Of a DNA stretch of 64,000 nt, positions 49,469 through 59,320 are shown piece by piece. The first letter of the stretch is position 1. The number at the start of each line of letters is the position of its first letter. The notes below the pieces were generated by a model. The model saw only the letters and a list, made by a program, of their open reading frames with translations. It did no database searches and was not told the origin of the DNA. Source of the DNA: Lobosporangium transversale (Eukaryota; Mortierellomycota; Mortierellomycetes; Mortierellales; Mortierellaceae). Location: positions 248,001-312,000 of the forward strand of contig NW_019028982.1 of assembly GCF_002105155.1 (NCBI RefSeq), read 5' to 3'. The translations under genes and the position numbers were made by a program.

Positions 49469-51835
49469 ATGGTTCGTCTTCGATCCATATATACTGGCTC
49501 TCTAGCCTTGGCTGGGTTGGTATTCACTGGTTGCGCCGCCGTTGTTGCTTATGGCTTGCCTCAGCAGCTCGTCATGGACTCTCGGCTCTCTGATCCATGG
49601 ATGCCATCGCCAGCATCTTCATTTCCTACTAAAGGAGCAAGCCGCATTGCAGTTTCGGAACTGGCTTATGGGAACGAAGCGCGTGATCTCTTGGTAGAAA
49701 AGGCCCACAGCCTCAATCGACCTTATCCTGATGGGTGGGAAAGGATCTTACACCCTCCAAACACCTTTGGCAACACTGGGATCCAAATAGTTGATCCTAA
49801 CAATCTAGTAGAGGTCATTAATGCTTGGGGCCTCCCTGAGTCAATTCGCGATATTGCCTATAATGATATCCGAACCCTTGTTCTCATTGCTGTCCGTCAG
49901 GGCGTATACGTGATTCAAAGCTTCAGTTATGGCGTTCCTAACTGTGGAGCGGGTCCTCAGCCGTTCTGTATGGTCACACTAGCAGTCGTCGTGAGAGCCC
50001 GTTTAGACCAAGGAGGGCTTTTGGCCAATCCTGCGGAAATTGGACACATCTTTATGCAGTCTGGTGCTGAAAGTATTCAACAATACAGATATTGGGAGGA
50101 GTGCCATAGATGCTGGCTTCGTAGATGTTGCCATAATAAATCTGCTCCTCGTGCCTTGGAACAGTATGAAATTGATCAAGGCATGGCGGTTCTTTCTGCA
50201 AGCCAGTCTCGTTGGGCAATAGAGAACATGCCAGCACCTGCAAGCTTCAATGCCAAGTCGGTCAGGATCATGACTGTCCCTCAGTATGATGTCGTCTATT
50301 CTTCCCCTGCGCCTATCCCATATTCTCCTTCAGCAATGATGAACTCAAAAACTACGATGACCAGCAATATGTGGCCTATGTTTATTGATGACTTACTACG
50401 TCGGTTCCTTAGGAACAAAAACGAGAATAAGGAGGTCTTTAAGGCGCATAGGGATAAGCTCTTGAACGAGCTTCAAACCTTGGCCAAGTCACACCATCAA
50501 TTCATCCGGCAGTTCTCTCTCACAATTGATGAACAAGACGCAGAGGACCTGTTTGGAAACCTGTTATCAGATTGCTTTGACAGGGCGAATGCGGAAGAGA
50601 CAGTGACAGAGTGGTGGCGGCGTGTCCGCCAAGAGAACCCCGGAGACATACCCATCTCACTTGAATGTGAATCCACAAGCCAAAAACGAAAGACATTTGA
50701 TCCACCGCCAAGTCAATGCAAGACCTCGGTCGAAGTGACCTCAGAATCCTCATACTCTTGGTTGGTGATTTCGCCCCATGGCAACAATCTTGACTGTCTA
50801 CTCTTACAAGGTGATATTGTACTCAGCTATTTGGAGTGCGAACCTCTAGATGATGACGATGATGATAGTACCGATCCTGATGTACATAAGGGCACTTTTT
50901 TGGCCAGAGATCATCATAACTGCGAATCCAGCCGACGTTACCAACATGCTTCTTCCGACGAAGTGAACGAAACCTGGGAAGGCTCCGTCATCCGCTCGGC
51001 TATTATTCTCGAAGATGGTTCGTTTGCTTCTGTTAGGTATCTGGTCGAATGGAAGGACTACCCAGCGTATGTTAGCAAGGCCTTACTAGACATCTTACGT
51101 TTTTCAGCCGCAAGATCATATCTTCGCACCCCACTCTTTCAGTCTCAGAGGCCCAACGAGATATTCAAGTCCCTTGACAATATCCAGGCGGTTGATCCAA
51201 CTCTGGTAGCCATTGGCCAATCGATGGAAGCTGTTGCAAAAGGCTGGAGTGCCATTGCCAATGCTTTCAAGAACAGTGTAACAAAGACCATCAAGCTTAA
51301 AGTGTGTCTTGGATTCGAGCAGTATCAGCACACGGCCAAGACTTTGGTCGCACAAGGCGTATATGGTCCTCGCTTCCCGGAATTCATTGGTGAGATTATG
51401 GCCAATACCGAGTTACCAGACCGACGGGATCTAAAGACGATCATGATGGGCATCAAGTACTCTACTAATATCACCTGGGTAGGCGAATCCATGAGTTATG
51501 CCGATTCGAATGGGCACTTCAACTTCTTGTTCCTGGCCAAGCATGCAAACGCAGTTACCAAGGATATCGATGTGGTGTACAGCTGGTTGAAGAGTGAGAG
51601 TATTCTAGCCAAGGACATGTTGATCGTGAGAACAAAGAGAAGTACTTTAGGAGGACTCTTTGAACGTGATGAGACCCGTATTGAATATATTCCTCATGTC
51701 TTGAGCCAACAAGATGCGATGCTCCTTCAGATGTTCTTTGAGGTGATTGCTTTCCGTCAGATTGCCATAGCAACAGGACTCACGCCCCCAGACTACCCAA
51801 AGCTTGACAGCTTGTGCGACCGAACAACTGAGTAG
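49469..51835 (+). CDS. unknown 788-aa protein with hydrophobic N-terminus (intronless)
   Basis: I do not recognise a family. The frame is uninterrupted. The N-terminus (MVRLRSIYTGSLALAGLVF, then TGCAAVVAYG) reads as a signal peptide or a single anchor. Residues 30-260 contain conserved-looking blocks (PYPDGWERI, GIQIVDPNNLVEVINAWGLP, FSYGVPNCGAGPQPFC) with several Cys, including a cluster at about 209-219 (EECHRCWLRRCC). Residues 285-360 look helical and basic. A Cys/Asp-rich loop follows (EPLDDDDDDS at about 460). The C-terminal third has mixed alpha/beta character. The whole may be two domains. A good TATA box lies 110 bp upstream, and A19 begins 149 nt after the stop. Large spacers on both sides suggest an accessory gene. 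Secretion is inferred from the N-terminus only. An intron around 50.0-50.2 kb cannot be excluded, since another frame is open there. Confidence 0.7.
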   Translation: MVRLRSIYTGSLALAGLVFTGCAAVVAYGLPQQLVMDSRLSDPWMPSPASSFPTKGASRIAVSELAYGNEARDLLVEKAHSLNRPYPDGWERILHPPNTFGNTGIQIVDPNNLVEVINAWGLPESIRDIAYNDIRTLVLIAVRQGVYVIQSFSYGVPNCGAGPQPFCMVTLAVVVRARLDQGGLLANPAEIGHIFMQSGAESIQQYRYWEECHRCWLRRCCHNKSAPRALEQYEIDQGMAVLSASQSRWAIENMPAPASFNAKSVRIMTVPQYDVVYSSPAPIPYSPSAMMNSKTTMTSNMWPMFIDDLLRRFLRNKNENKEVFKAHRDKLLNELQTLAKSHHQFIRQFSLTIDEQDAEDLFGNLLSDCFDRANAEETVTEWWRRVRQENPGDIPISLECESTSQKRKTFDPPPSQCKTSVEVTSESSYSWLVISPHGNNLDCLLLQGDIVLSYLECEPLDDDDDDSTDPDVHKGTFLARDHHNCESSRRYQHASSDEVNETWEGSVIRSAIILEDGSFASVRYLVEWKDYPAYVSKALLDILRFSAARSYLRTPLFQSQRPNEIFKSLDNIQAVDPTLVAIGQSMEAVAKGWSAIANAFKNSVTKTIKLKVCLGFEQYQHTAKTLVAQGVYGPRFPEFIGEIMANTELPDRRDLKTIMMGIKYSTNITWVGESMSYADSNGHFNFLFLAKHANAVTKDIDVVYSWLKSESILAKDMLIVRTKRSTLGGLFERDETRIEYIPHVLSQQDAMLLQMFFEVIAFRQIAIATGLTPPDYPKLDSLCDRTTE

Positions 51836-52361
51836 AGCACTAGGAAAGCAGCGATACCAATACGGATATGGCACCTTCGTGTACTTTAACCTTTTTTTGT
51901 TTTATTATTATTTTTCGTTTTTACAAGACCGAGGGCACTAGGTAGAAAAAAGAAATAAAATGGTTTGTTTTATTTTTTTTGTTTAAAAAAAAAAAAAAAA
52001 AAAGTTGCCGTATCTTATGAAATGATAATATTATATATAATAAATATATAGTACAGCCCGTTCCATTTGGTGGAGGGGGAGAGACAAGCCGGCAACAACA
52101 GTAGGACACAATCTACTACAAACATGACTAGGTCCAGAAAGGCCTTCGTTTTAAAAAAATTGTAAGTATTGGCTTGATAATACTTTTTATTTCTTTGTTC
52201 TAATACACTTCTTCTTTTAACACTAGATGGAATGTCTCGTTTTTTAATGGGACGGACTAATTAAGTTCTTTTTTAATTCATGAAATAAACTCTATGCAAA
52301 TATCAATAATTCTAAAATGCCTTCTTTTTTTTTTTTTTTTTTTTTTTTTGGCTTTATGACT
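51836..52361. other. convergent spacer with A19 and T25 tracts
   Basis: Between two convergent genes. A19 at 51985-52003 lies on the sense strand of the left gene and T25 at 52325-52349 (A25 in the sense of the right gene) lies 12 nt from the right gene's stop. No ORF of note. Confidence 0.7.
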
Positions 52362-54659
52362 TTATATATCTCCCAGATTGAGCTGAACCCCTGTAAATCC
52401 ATAAAACTCCTTGAATTGATTGAAGGTTTGTCTGAACCGTCGAATACAGTCAATCTCATATAGGCCTGTTTGGGTCCAGATGACCTCAAGTCCTGGGAGA
52501 GCCTCCATTAGAATATGCAGATATCGCATCTCCATCGAGAATCGAAAACTCCCTGGTGAAGTTAATGATACCTCGCGTACAGATGGTATATGTGGGATAA
52601 AGTTTTTTGGGCTGCACATGCCTCGATCCCAGAGCTGCTGTATCTGTCCTTTTGAAGGATGTAGTCCATACAGAGATTCCATGCAGGAAGAAAAGGAACT
52701 CGGATTAGAAGGAGTGTTGGATAATGATGGTGAGGGTAGCTTGAAGGCGATTGACTGTACATGGGATTGATCCTGCAACATGAGTCGATGGTCCAGTTGA
52801 TCAAGGATGCTTCTGAAGGCAGCATAATCAGGATTTAGACTCTCAGATAGGTCGCTCAGGAGCTTTGCGGGAAGAACCAATGTCTCTAGAACTAATAAAT
52901 CTTCGAGACGCCTCATGAAGGCATGTGTTTGACTGTCGAACCGGTGATCATAGGGCATGTATGTTGCATTCAGCTCTAACCTCTTCAAAGTTCGGCCGCA
53001 TGCCCAAGGTGGGAACTCGGCTTGTGAGAGGGTTGAGAAAGAGTCATCAGCATGCCCAACTTCGCCTCCGTTATCATTAATCGTAGCTGGAGTCCAGTCA
53101 GTGAAGTATTGAATCCCAAGGATTAGCTTCTCTAGCGAATGGCAGTTCGTCATAACATAGCGTAAGCCAAGATCTGAAATTGGGAGTCGTATTTCTAGCT
53201 CCAGTGATACAAGAGTCGATCCTGGAGGGTGAAGAGGGCTGATAGTGGATCTATTGATCTGGACTGGAGGTAGTCCCTGAATTGTTTTTGCTACTTCTAC
53301 TGGCGAGTGGAAATAAACATGAGCCCCATGGGACCTTGAGAGACGGAAATATTTCAGAGATGGTGCCAAGACCCAAACATGAGGCACATCCACCTCGATT
53401 CCTGCATATTCGTTATCGACTGAAATCGCCATCAGCTGAGGACAGTTTGGTAGGAATTGCGCCCAAATATTCTTTGGCAGATTCACACCCGTGAGCTTGA
53501 GATTCAATGTCTTTAATGCAGGACAGCGACGCATAATGCTCACCAGTAACTTTTCCGATAATTTGATGTTATCGAAGACCAGCCGTTCCAGGTGATTGAA
53601 CCGCGAAGACTTTGTCGGCCGGTCAACACAACTATCATTATTATCATCATGATAGTCATGGTCATGAGTATGACCATGATTATATTCGTAATAGTCGTGG
53701 TCATAGTCATAATCTTCGTCCTCATCTTCGTCTTCAATGCATCCTGTACCTGGAGTTTGAAGATCCGAGTGGCCCCATAAGCGTGATAAAGGTGCTCTTA
53801 TTAGTGCTCTAGTCAACAGGCTATTTGAACGGATCTTTTCGGTTTTTGATCGTTCCCAAATGAATGCCTCTCGAAGTATAAGCTCCTTCAAGTGTGAGTG
53901 TGTTTTCATCACATTCTCTAAGGAACCCCATTCCATGCTTGGAAATGTCAAGGAGTGTGCTGCGTTTCCAATATCCAGTATCCTGAGTGCTGTTGGAGAT
54001 GTCATACTGTTGGGATTACTTGAGACAACAGAGGCCTGAGAAGCCAGTTGATAAGATGAGACCAAAAGAGACAGCAATTCGCTCACTAGATGATCACGAT
54101 GCGAAAAGAGATCAATTCGCTCCAGCTGAGCCATAGTTTGAAAAAACTTGATGATGACCTGTTTATCCAGCTTACTCTTTGCCCTTAAAAAAAGTCCCAA
54201 ATGCTTCAGATTTGGACATGTCCGCTGGATCCTTTCCAGGTCTGGTTGGTCAGGATACACCTGCTTTAATGACTGAATATACATCCCTAAGGTTTCCAGA
54301 TGTGCCTCAAATCTAGTCTTGTAAGTATGTAAACCGTAGTTGCAATAGATTGCATGGAGCTTCAGAAAAGGCGAGAAAATCCGACGCCAATCCTGGCAGA
54401 CTCCACGACAAAAGAGAATGTCAGTCGGTTCAAGGTGAGAGACGATCATGGAGACGATTTCCGGAATGTATAGTGCATATTGTTTGAGAGGTTGGATGCT
54501 ATTGACAGTGTTTGCTTCGATCTCTACTCCTGTCTCTGTCCCCATCCCTGTCTGTGCCCCTGTCCGTGCTCCTGTCATTATCTCTTTCCGTAGCTCTGAC
54601 ATTGTTATTTTTCCTGATTCCAGCTCTATTGTTGTTTCATTGTAGTCCCTGTTCAGCAT
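52362..54659 (-). CDS. F-box/LRR protein with Asp/His/Tyr-rich insert (intronless)
   Basis: A 765-aa single-exon frame starting at the ATG at 54659 (MLNRDYNETT). The N-terminus has a short tandem TGxxTG repeat (GARTGAQTGMGTETG). The F-box follows: LYIPEIVSMIVSHLEPTDIL then CRGVCQDWRRIFSPFL, with the standard I-P-E-I and C-x-x-V-C-x-x-W pattern. LRR-type segments run to the C-terminus (CPNLKHLGLFL, LRILDIGNAAHSL, NHLERLVFDNIKL, CPALKTLNLKLTG, CHSLEKLILGIQY, LKRLELNATYM). Between repeats, at about residues 306-345, lies an insert almost entirely of Asp, Glu, Tyr and His (DYDHDYYEYNHGHTHDHDYH), which could bind metal ions or be a flexible acidic loop. Expected SCF adaptor; target unknown. A25 on the sense strand starts 12 nt after the stop. 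Confidence 0.85.
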   Translation of the reverse strand: MLNRDYNETTIELESGKITMSELRKEIMTGARTGAQTGMGTETGVEIEANTVNSIQPLKQYALYIPEIVSMIVSHLEPTDILFCRGVCQDWRRIFSPFLKLHAIYCNYGLHTYKTRFEAHLETLGMYIQSLKQVYPDQPDLERIQRTCPNLKHLGLFLRAKSKLDKQVIIKFFQTMAQLERIDLFSHRDHLVSELLSLLVSSYQLASQASVVSSNPNSMTSPTALRILDIGNAAHSLTFPSMEWGSLENVMKTHSHLKELILREAFIWERSKTEKIRSNSLLTRALIRAPLSRLWGHSDLQTPGTGCIEDEDEDEDYDYDHDYYEYNHGHTHDHDYHDDNNDSCVDRPTKSSRFNHLERLVFDNIKLSEKLLVSIMRRCPALKTLNLKLTGVNLPKNIWAQFLPNCPQLMAISVDNEYAGIEVDVPHVWVLAPSLKYFRLSRSHGAHVYFHSPVEVAKTIQGLPPVQINRSTISPLHPPGSTLVSLELEIRLPISDLGLRYVMTNCHSLEKLILGIQYFTDWTPATINDNGGEVGHADDSFSTLSQAEFPPWACGRTLKRLELNATYMPYDHRFDSQTHAFMRRLEDLLVLETLVLPAKLLSDLSESLNPDYAAFRSILDQLDHRLMLQDQSHVQSIAFKLPSPSLSNTPSNPSSFSSCMESLYGLHPSKGQIQQLWDRGMCSPKNFIPHIPSVREVSLTSPGSFRFSMEMRYLHILMEALPGLEVIWTQTGLYEIDCIRRFRQTFNQFKEFYGFTGVQLNLGDI

Positions 54660-55030
54660 TGCTCTGTTGATAATGCCCAAGAGAGATGATGGTGATGATG
54701 AAGGATGATGATGTTACTACATTGCCTTTGTAACACTGTATAAAGATACCAGTTAAAAGATATGATTCAAAATCAAGATACAGAATGCATGATAAAAAAT
54801 AACTTTCCAGCACATGCATTTCAATTTTTTGTACTTGCTTAAACACACAGTTAAACATGGTGACACATTTCAAAAAACAGTTAATGATGAAAACAGCTTT
54901 TAAGACAGCGGGTAGAGATATTTTTTTATTTTATTTTCGGAGGCATTACGCCATTGTCGCCTGCAATACGTGGTGTTACTCCTTGTGAATATTAAAGTAG
55001 AAAGGGACTCTGTGTTTCCATTGAACAGCG
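54660..55030. other. intergenic: F-box promoter and 3' flank of a small ORF
   Basis: AT-rich, with a TTTTTTTATTTTATTTT patch near 54920. No recognisable feature. Confidence 0.6.
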
Positions 55031-55285
55031 TTAGTTTGTGGCCGATTGCAGCCCTTTACTAATTGCTTCAGAGATGAGACGATTGAGGTTATCCAAGTGG
55101 TATTGAGAGATTAAAATGTGAACACGCGACTTTCCCTTGACAGAGCCCTTGGCGCTAGCAAGAGCAACCTTGATGGCTTCGCGCGTTTCTCCTTTAGGCA
55201 CTCTTTTGAGGAGGGTTTCGGTATGATTGATTTTGGCGATCAACTCAGTGTACAGCTGGAAATTGGAGCTCATTTTGATTCTCAT
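55031..55285 (-). CDS. small helical protein of 84 aa, unknown
   Basis: The frame starts at ATG 55285 (MRIKMSSNF), or at the second ATG 55273, which would give 80 aa. The sequence is amphipathic and basic: NFQLYTELIAKINHTETLLKRV, then a Gly/Lys-rich turn (SAKGSVKGKSRV), then ILISQYHLDNLNRLISEAIS. It looks like two or three helices without TM segments. I do not recognise a family. Amino-acid composition is protein-like rather than random, but the short length leaves doubt. Confidence 0.5.
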   Translation of the reverse strand: MRIKMSSNFQLYTELIAKINHTETLLKRVPKGETREAIKVALASAKGSVKGKSRVHILISQYHLDNLNRLISEAISKGLQSATN

Positions 55286-56858
55286 ACTCAACCAGTGGCT
55301 CTTGAAAATTGGAAGCTCCTCTCCTCTGAAACGAATTCAATTTAGCGATGAGGATGGTAGTGATGGTAATGATGATGAAGTACAAAAGCATAATAAAAAA
55401 CGGAAGGCTGTTGACCTTTTTAACATGATTATTGGATCATCGATCCTGTCAGGAATACTTGGCTTTAGAAAACCCCTAGTCCGACAACGCGAGAAATTGT
55501 CACAGCCTTCCATACTGTGGCCCCTTTCGTACTGTGGTCCCTTTCGATTCGAAGGAGTGTGCTATCGCTTTGTCATCTCTTTCAACCAAAGACGCTAAAC
55601 ATGCTATACACATCCATCATTTACTTCTCTGTGTCGAACAATGAGGTACTAAAATGAATTTTTTCTTTTATTAATCAACGTGTTATGAATATTCTCCCTG
55701 CCAAGTCCATGGTAAGAGGGATCGAGCCCTGGATTCGAAAAAGAGAGGCGCAACTCCGCATGCTATTCTTCCTCCAACCTAAGAAAATGAATGTTTATCC
55801 TTGAAGCATTGCTTACAGAAAAACAAGACGGCTAAACTTGTTACAGCCTTCATCCATAGCGCTTCGAACTGGATGTGTTAGTTGTAGGGTCTTTGATCTT
55901 TTTTTTATACGTTCATTACATCCAATCTGCCTACGCACCAGAAAACGTCAGAGTAAGGATAGCTCACAAACGTTAATCTCATTTGTGCTCGAAACTAGGC
56001 CAGAATTGAGTCATTGCCCCTGCCTTTAGAACCGGGTTCCGCAGAGGTTTTGCCACCTCACATCCATTGTCTTCTTACATGAGGTTGGGCATGTGCTGCC
56101 GAAAACGTGAATAGACAGCTCAGGATGACTGAAACAAATCTGTAGTAAAGAAGTGGAAAGCATTAAATTCGTCTCTTTTATCTGCTGTAAGCGTAAGCAG
56201 ATACGCAGCAATAAAGCAATGAAGCATATTTTCTCACGTGTTTTCAACCACATAAGAACAAAGCTTAGTTTAATGATTGATTTGATAACGCACATCATCT
56301 TGACCAAGTAAGGAAATCAAGCAGTGACAACGGTGATAATAACTGTTTAGTAATAAAACATATGTGCTGCCTTGGCGCCTCCCGCCAAGGATCCTCACCA
56401 TAATGCTTAAAAGCAATACAGAGGTTGAACAAGTAGATCCTGCCTTTCTTCAAAGCCATAGACCTAATCTAGGACGTGGAGCATTTAGATTGATAAGGTA
56501 TGAGGCTGCCTTCCATGCTTATTAGAGGCTCAAAAACGAGTGGCCTATACAAAGAGAAGGATCTACAGGTTGTCACAAAGCCTAGATTGTGTCCGGTAAC
56601 TGGAACATATAAGGGTCTGTGATAAGAGAACCCATACAATGGTTTGCCTTTGTTAACTGGCGGCAGATCTGTGAACACTAGGGAACCCATTATCACTTTG
56701 TGCGCAGGGTGACCATGTTGGGTTTACTTTTCAAGGAACTACCCATTCCTTTTACCATAACAAGGCCAACGGGGGTTTCAAATCTGAGGACACATCTTTC
56801 TGTCTCCTCCATCGCTTTTTGTCAGATATACGCAAGAAAAAGGCATAGAAATCCAGCC

Positions 56859-56889
<31 letters not shown>

Positions 56890-57222
56890 TGCAGATAACT
56901 ACCAATATTGCTTCTTTGCGCCTTGTTCATGTAATGAGAGACCGATTGACTGGCTGAATAATAACTGTAACAATAGTAACCAAGGACTTATTGGTTTCTA
57001 TCATGATTCCTAAAGGAAAAACAGCGCAATAGTATGCTATAAAACTTGCCCTAATCCTTATACTAACTCTACTACATCCACTACATCCATCATATTCGCT
57101 CGATCCACTACGCTTGATTCTACCTTCTGCGGCCATTGCGCTTTCATTTACTGTGCCCAAAGACATTGTATCAAGACAAATCCTTCTCAAGTGAACAAGC
57201 ACGAAAATAAAAGAAAAAAAAA
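55286..57222. other. spacer with a possible eroded reading frame
   Basis: A plus-strand frame from about 55330 to 55598 encodes an acidic stretch followed by a nuclear-localisation-like motif (SDEDGSDGNDDEVQKHNKKRK) and a hydrophobic segment; no start or partner exon is evident. Frames at 56026-56307 and 56469-56696 (both -) are not convincing. An A27-type run lies near 56860-56886. Confidence 0.45.
57038..57044 (+). promoter_or_regulatory. TATA box upstream of the 110-aa ORF
   Basis: TATAAAA about 180 bp before the ATG at 57223, in the right orientation, with pyrimidine-rich sequence following. Confidence 0.4.
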
Positions 57223-57555
57223 ATGGTTGAGAACTTTACGACTAATACGCGGCAGATCCAAGCCATGTTGAGTTCTATTCGTGGGGTGGAGGCAACTTAT
57301 GTAGAGGTAGCGGAGACGAAGCTCCATAATAGCCTTGCGAGCCTCCTCTATATTGTCCTATCCAATCAAGTCTCGGTCCCGCCACAAACTCGAAGGCACG
57401 TCCATTCTCTACTGGATTTGATACCAGTCCTTCTTGTCGCTCCTTTTCCAGAAAAAATAGTGCAGCTAGTGGCCGTGGCTACAGAAGTGGATAAATTACT
57501 GTCAGAAGTGCTTATCGTTCCCCAGCTTGGCTCTGTACACCAAGGCTCAAAATAA
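57223..57555 (+). CDS. small protein of 110 aa, unknown
   Basis: The ATG follows a purine-rich leader (AAAAGAAAAAAAA). The protein is helical and hydrophobic-periodic: NFTTNTRQIQAMLSSIRGV, LHNSLASLLYIVLS, RRHVHSLLDLIPVLLV, and an E-V-DKLLSEVL heptad near the end. There is no signal peptide and no clear TM segment. No family recognised. It shares size and a 'helix, Pro-turn, E-V-x-x-L/I helix' pattern with the ORF at 58533, but I cannot show homology by eye. Confidence 0.5.
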   Translation: MVENFTTNTRQIQAMLSSIRGVEATYVEVAETKLHNSLASLLYIVLSNQVSVPPQTRRHVHSLLDLIPVLLVAPFPEKIVQLVAVATEVDKLLSEVLIVPQLGSVHQGSK

Positions 57556-57750
57556 AGAGGATTCCAAATTAGCTTCTCTTTTCTTTCGTAGCCTTGTGTT
57601 CGACATGCTTCAAACTATCTTGAAGCCTCGCTGGCCAAATAATTGCCAAAGCCCCAGTTTACTCGCTATATTCAGATGCTAAAGCAAAACTAATATCTCT
57701 CATCTTTGTAGACAGAATATTAAAGCAGTCAGTTCAGGCACTTTGATCAA

Positions 57751-57784
<34 letters not shown>

Positions 57785-58532
57785 TATTTGCCGCTCCAAA
57801 TAAGGGCGATAGTACATTTTAAAACCCGAGCTCTACACAGTTGTTATTTTCAAATATGTGTTTTCTAAACACACTATCAAATGCATTCAAGACTCATGTA
57901 CGGTGGAATGCACAAAAAGATTTGGTAATATTCATGAAGCCTAGTGGTACTGGTCTCATCTCAACTGATATTCCTCAGATTCTGGTAACATAGTATCGGA
58001 TCTATACTCTTTGAAGTGTCTTCCCCGTAACACGAGCTATTAGGGATGCAAGGTTTTTACGTTGTAGTCTTTTGAATAAAACTACGAGAAGTAGCAGCCT
58101 ATTAAAAAAGGACCAGAACCATAATTAGGATCACCTGTGAACGAAGACGATTCTAAGCAGCTGAAGGTACTGGTATGGTATACATTTACGACAAAAGTTT
58201 CGACATCTCAGTAGGGTATTTCAAACAGCATATAACTTTCATAGTCGTCAGACTTGCATTTAATGCACTTCTTTGCTATTGCTATGAAGGAAAAGTCTTA
58301 TTCAAAAGTGCATCAAGGCTTACAGATTTATGTAAAAGAGAATGGTGGATCAGTAGCTGTCCGAAATTGGTCAAAAAGGTGGCAACGCTGCTGATAAAAT
58401 TATGATCAGCGCAACACAACATGACCCAACCTTTGTTTCTTTTCCATCTTTTTCTACATTCCGCAACATCCTTCAATACCAAAGTAGAACAGAAAACACC
58501 AACTATACTATCAATAACAACAAAAGTAAGAA
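57556..58532. other. spacer with T30 run at 57753-57782
   Basis: No convincing ORF. The frame at 58175-58405 (+) and its antisense partner overlap each other and lack features. The right end should hold the promoter of the next small ORF. Confidence 0.6.
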
Positions 58533-58865
58533 ATGGGACCAATCCTGCCACCTCTTACCAAGGACTTCCTTCATATTCTAGATGTGCTTACCAGGTTCAA
58601 GCGAAAGGACCCAATCTTGTTTAAGGATATACAGCTTACCGAAAACCTGGAACATCTAATCGATGCACGCACATACCTCCAACAACTACCAGAGGTCTAT
58701 GAATGGATAACCTGGGTAAAAAAGTGGATGCTTGAGCTGCCACGTAATCACGATCGCTCTTGGAAATTGCAGTGCATCCGCGTTCTTGACGAGGAAGTCC
58801 AAATCATGATGATCCACCTCTCTTGGCTGATTCACGGTCATGACCGACATGAGACCAAACAGTAG
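58533..58865 (+). CDS. small protein of 110 aa, unknown
   Basis: The ATG at 58533 opens MGPILPPLTKDFLHILDVL. The protein is rich in Trp, Leu and charged residues (EWITWVKKWMLELPRN, SWKLQCIRVLDEEVQIMMIHLSWL) and is predicted helical by pattern. Composition is strongly protein-like, with five Trp in 110 residues. No family recognised. An upstream non-coding exon is possible because AAAAGTAAGAAATGG sits at the start. Confidence 0.55.
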   Translation: MGPILPPLTKDFLHILDVLTRFKRKDPILFKDIQLTENLEHLIDARTYLQQLPEVYEWITWVKKWMLELPRNHDRSWKLQCIRVLDEEVQIMMIHLSWLIHGHDRHETKQ

Positions 58866-59285
58866 CCCCCAGTAGCCATTACCGCAAAAAAATAAAAAAT
58901 AAACCAAGTTCGCATCCACATATCTTGTAATGGCTAAGGATGGTTAGTCAGGATAGTCAATATCTAAGGTCTTGAATGCATGTTTTATTGTATCAATTTG
59001 CGCTTTGTGCAGTCTATAATGCTGGCTGATGATCGGCATGTCTCTTTTCCAAGGAGGCATTATTGATCATCAGCCTTAGTGACAGATAAGTAGAGGGAAT
59101 GATATTGTTTCGTTCTCGCTTGAAGGCTTTCGATTCGGACTCTCCCTCTTCCTCGCTTTTTTGGTCCTGTAGGCCTTCGGCATTATATGATCGTCGGTGC
59201 CTGGAGCTTCTATGTCCCGCGGCCACTCGACACCATTCATACGCAATTACCACTCTCCTCTAACAGCAGGCTAGACTAGGCTACT

Positions 59286-59315
<30 letters not shown>
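58866..59315. other. convergent spacer with T31 run at 59287-59317
   Basis: A minus-strand frame at 59014-59253 encodes a Ser/Arg/Lys/Glu-rich stretch of about 70 residues just beyond the end of the transposase-derived gene. It could be an extra exon or chance. The T31 run overlaps the first base pairs of that gene's stop codon. Confidence 0.5.

Positions 59316-59320
<5 letters not shown>

Noticed and set aside
55680-55780. A tRNA-like stretch (GGATCGAGCCCTGGATTCGAA)
   Set aside because: It contains a TTCGA but no matching acceptor stem or anticodon arm could be drawn.
56469-56696. A 75-codon minus-strand frame with repeated PLY/RPL motifs
   Set aside because: Too short, isolated and without regulatory context. 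The repeats may be coincidental.
59014-59253. A 79-codon charged frame just 3' of the transposase-derived gene
   Set aside because: It looks somewhat protein-like, but no donor/acceptor pair joins it to the upstream gene past its stop and no family is recognised.
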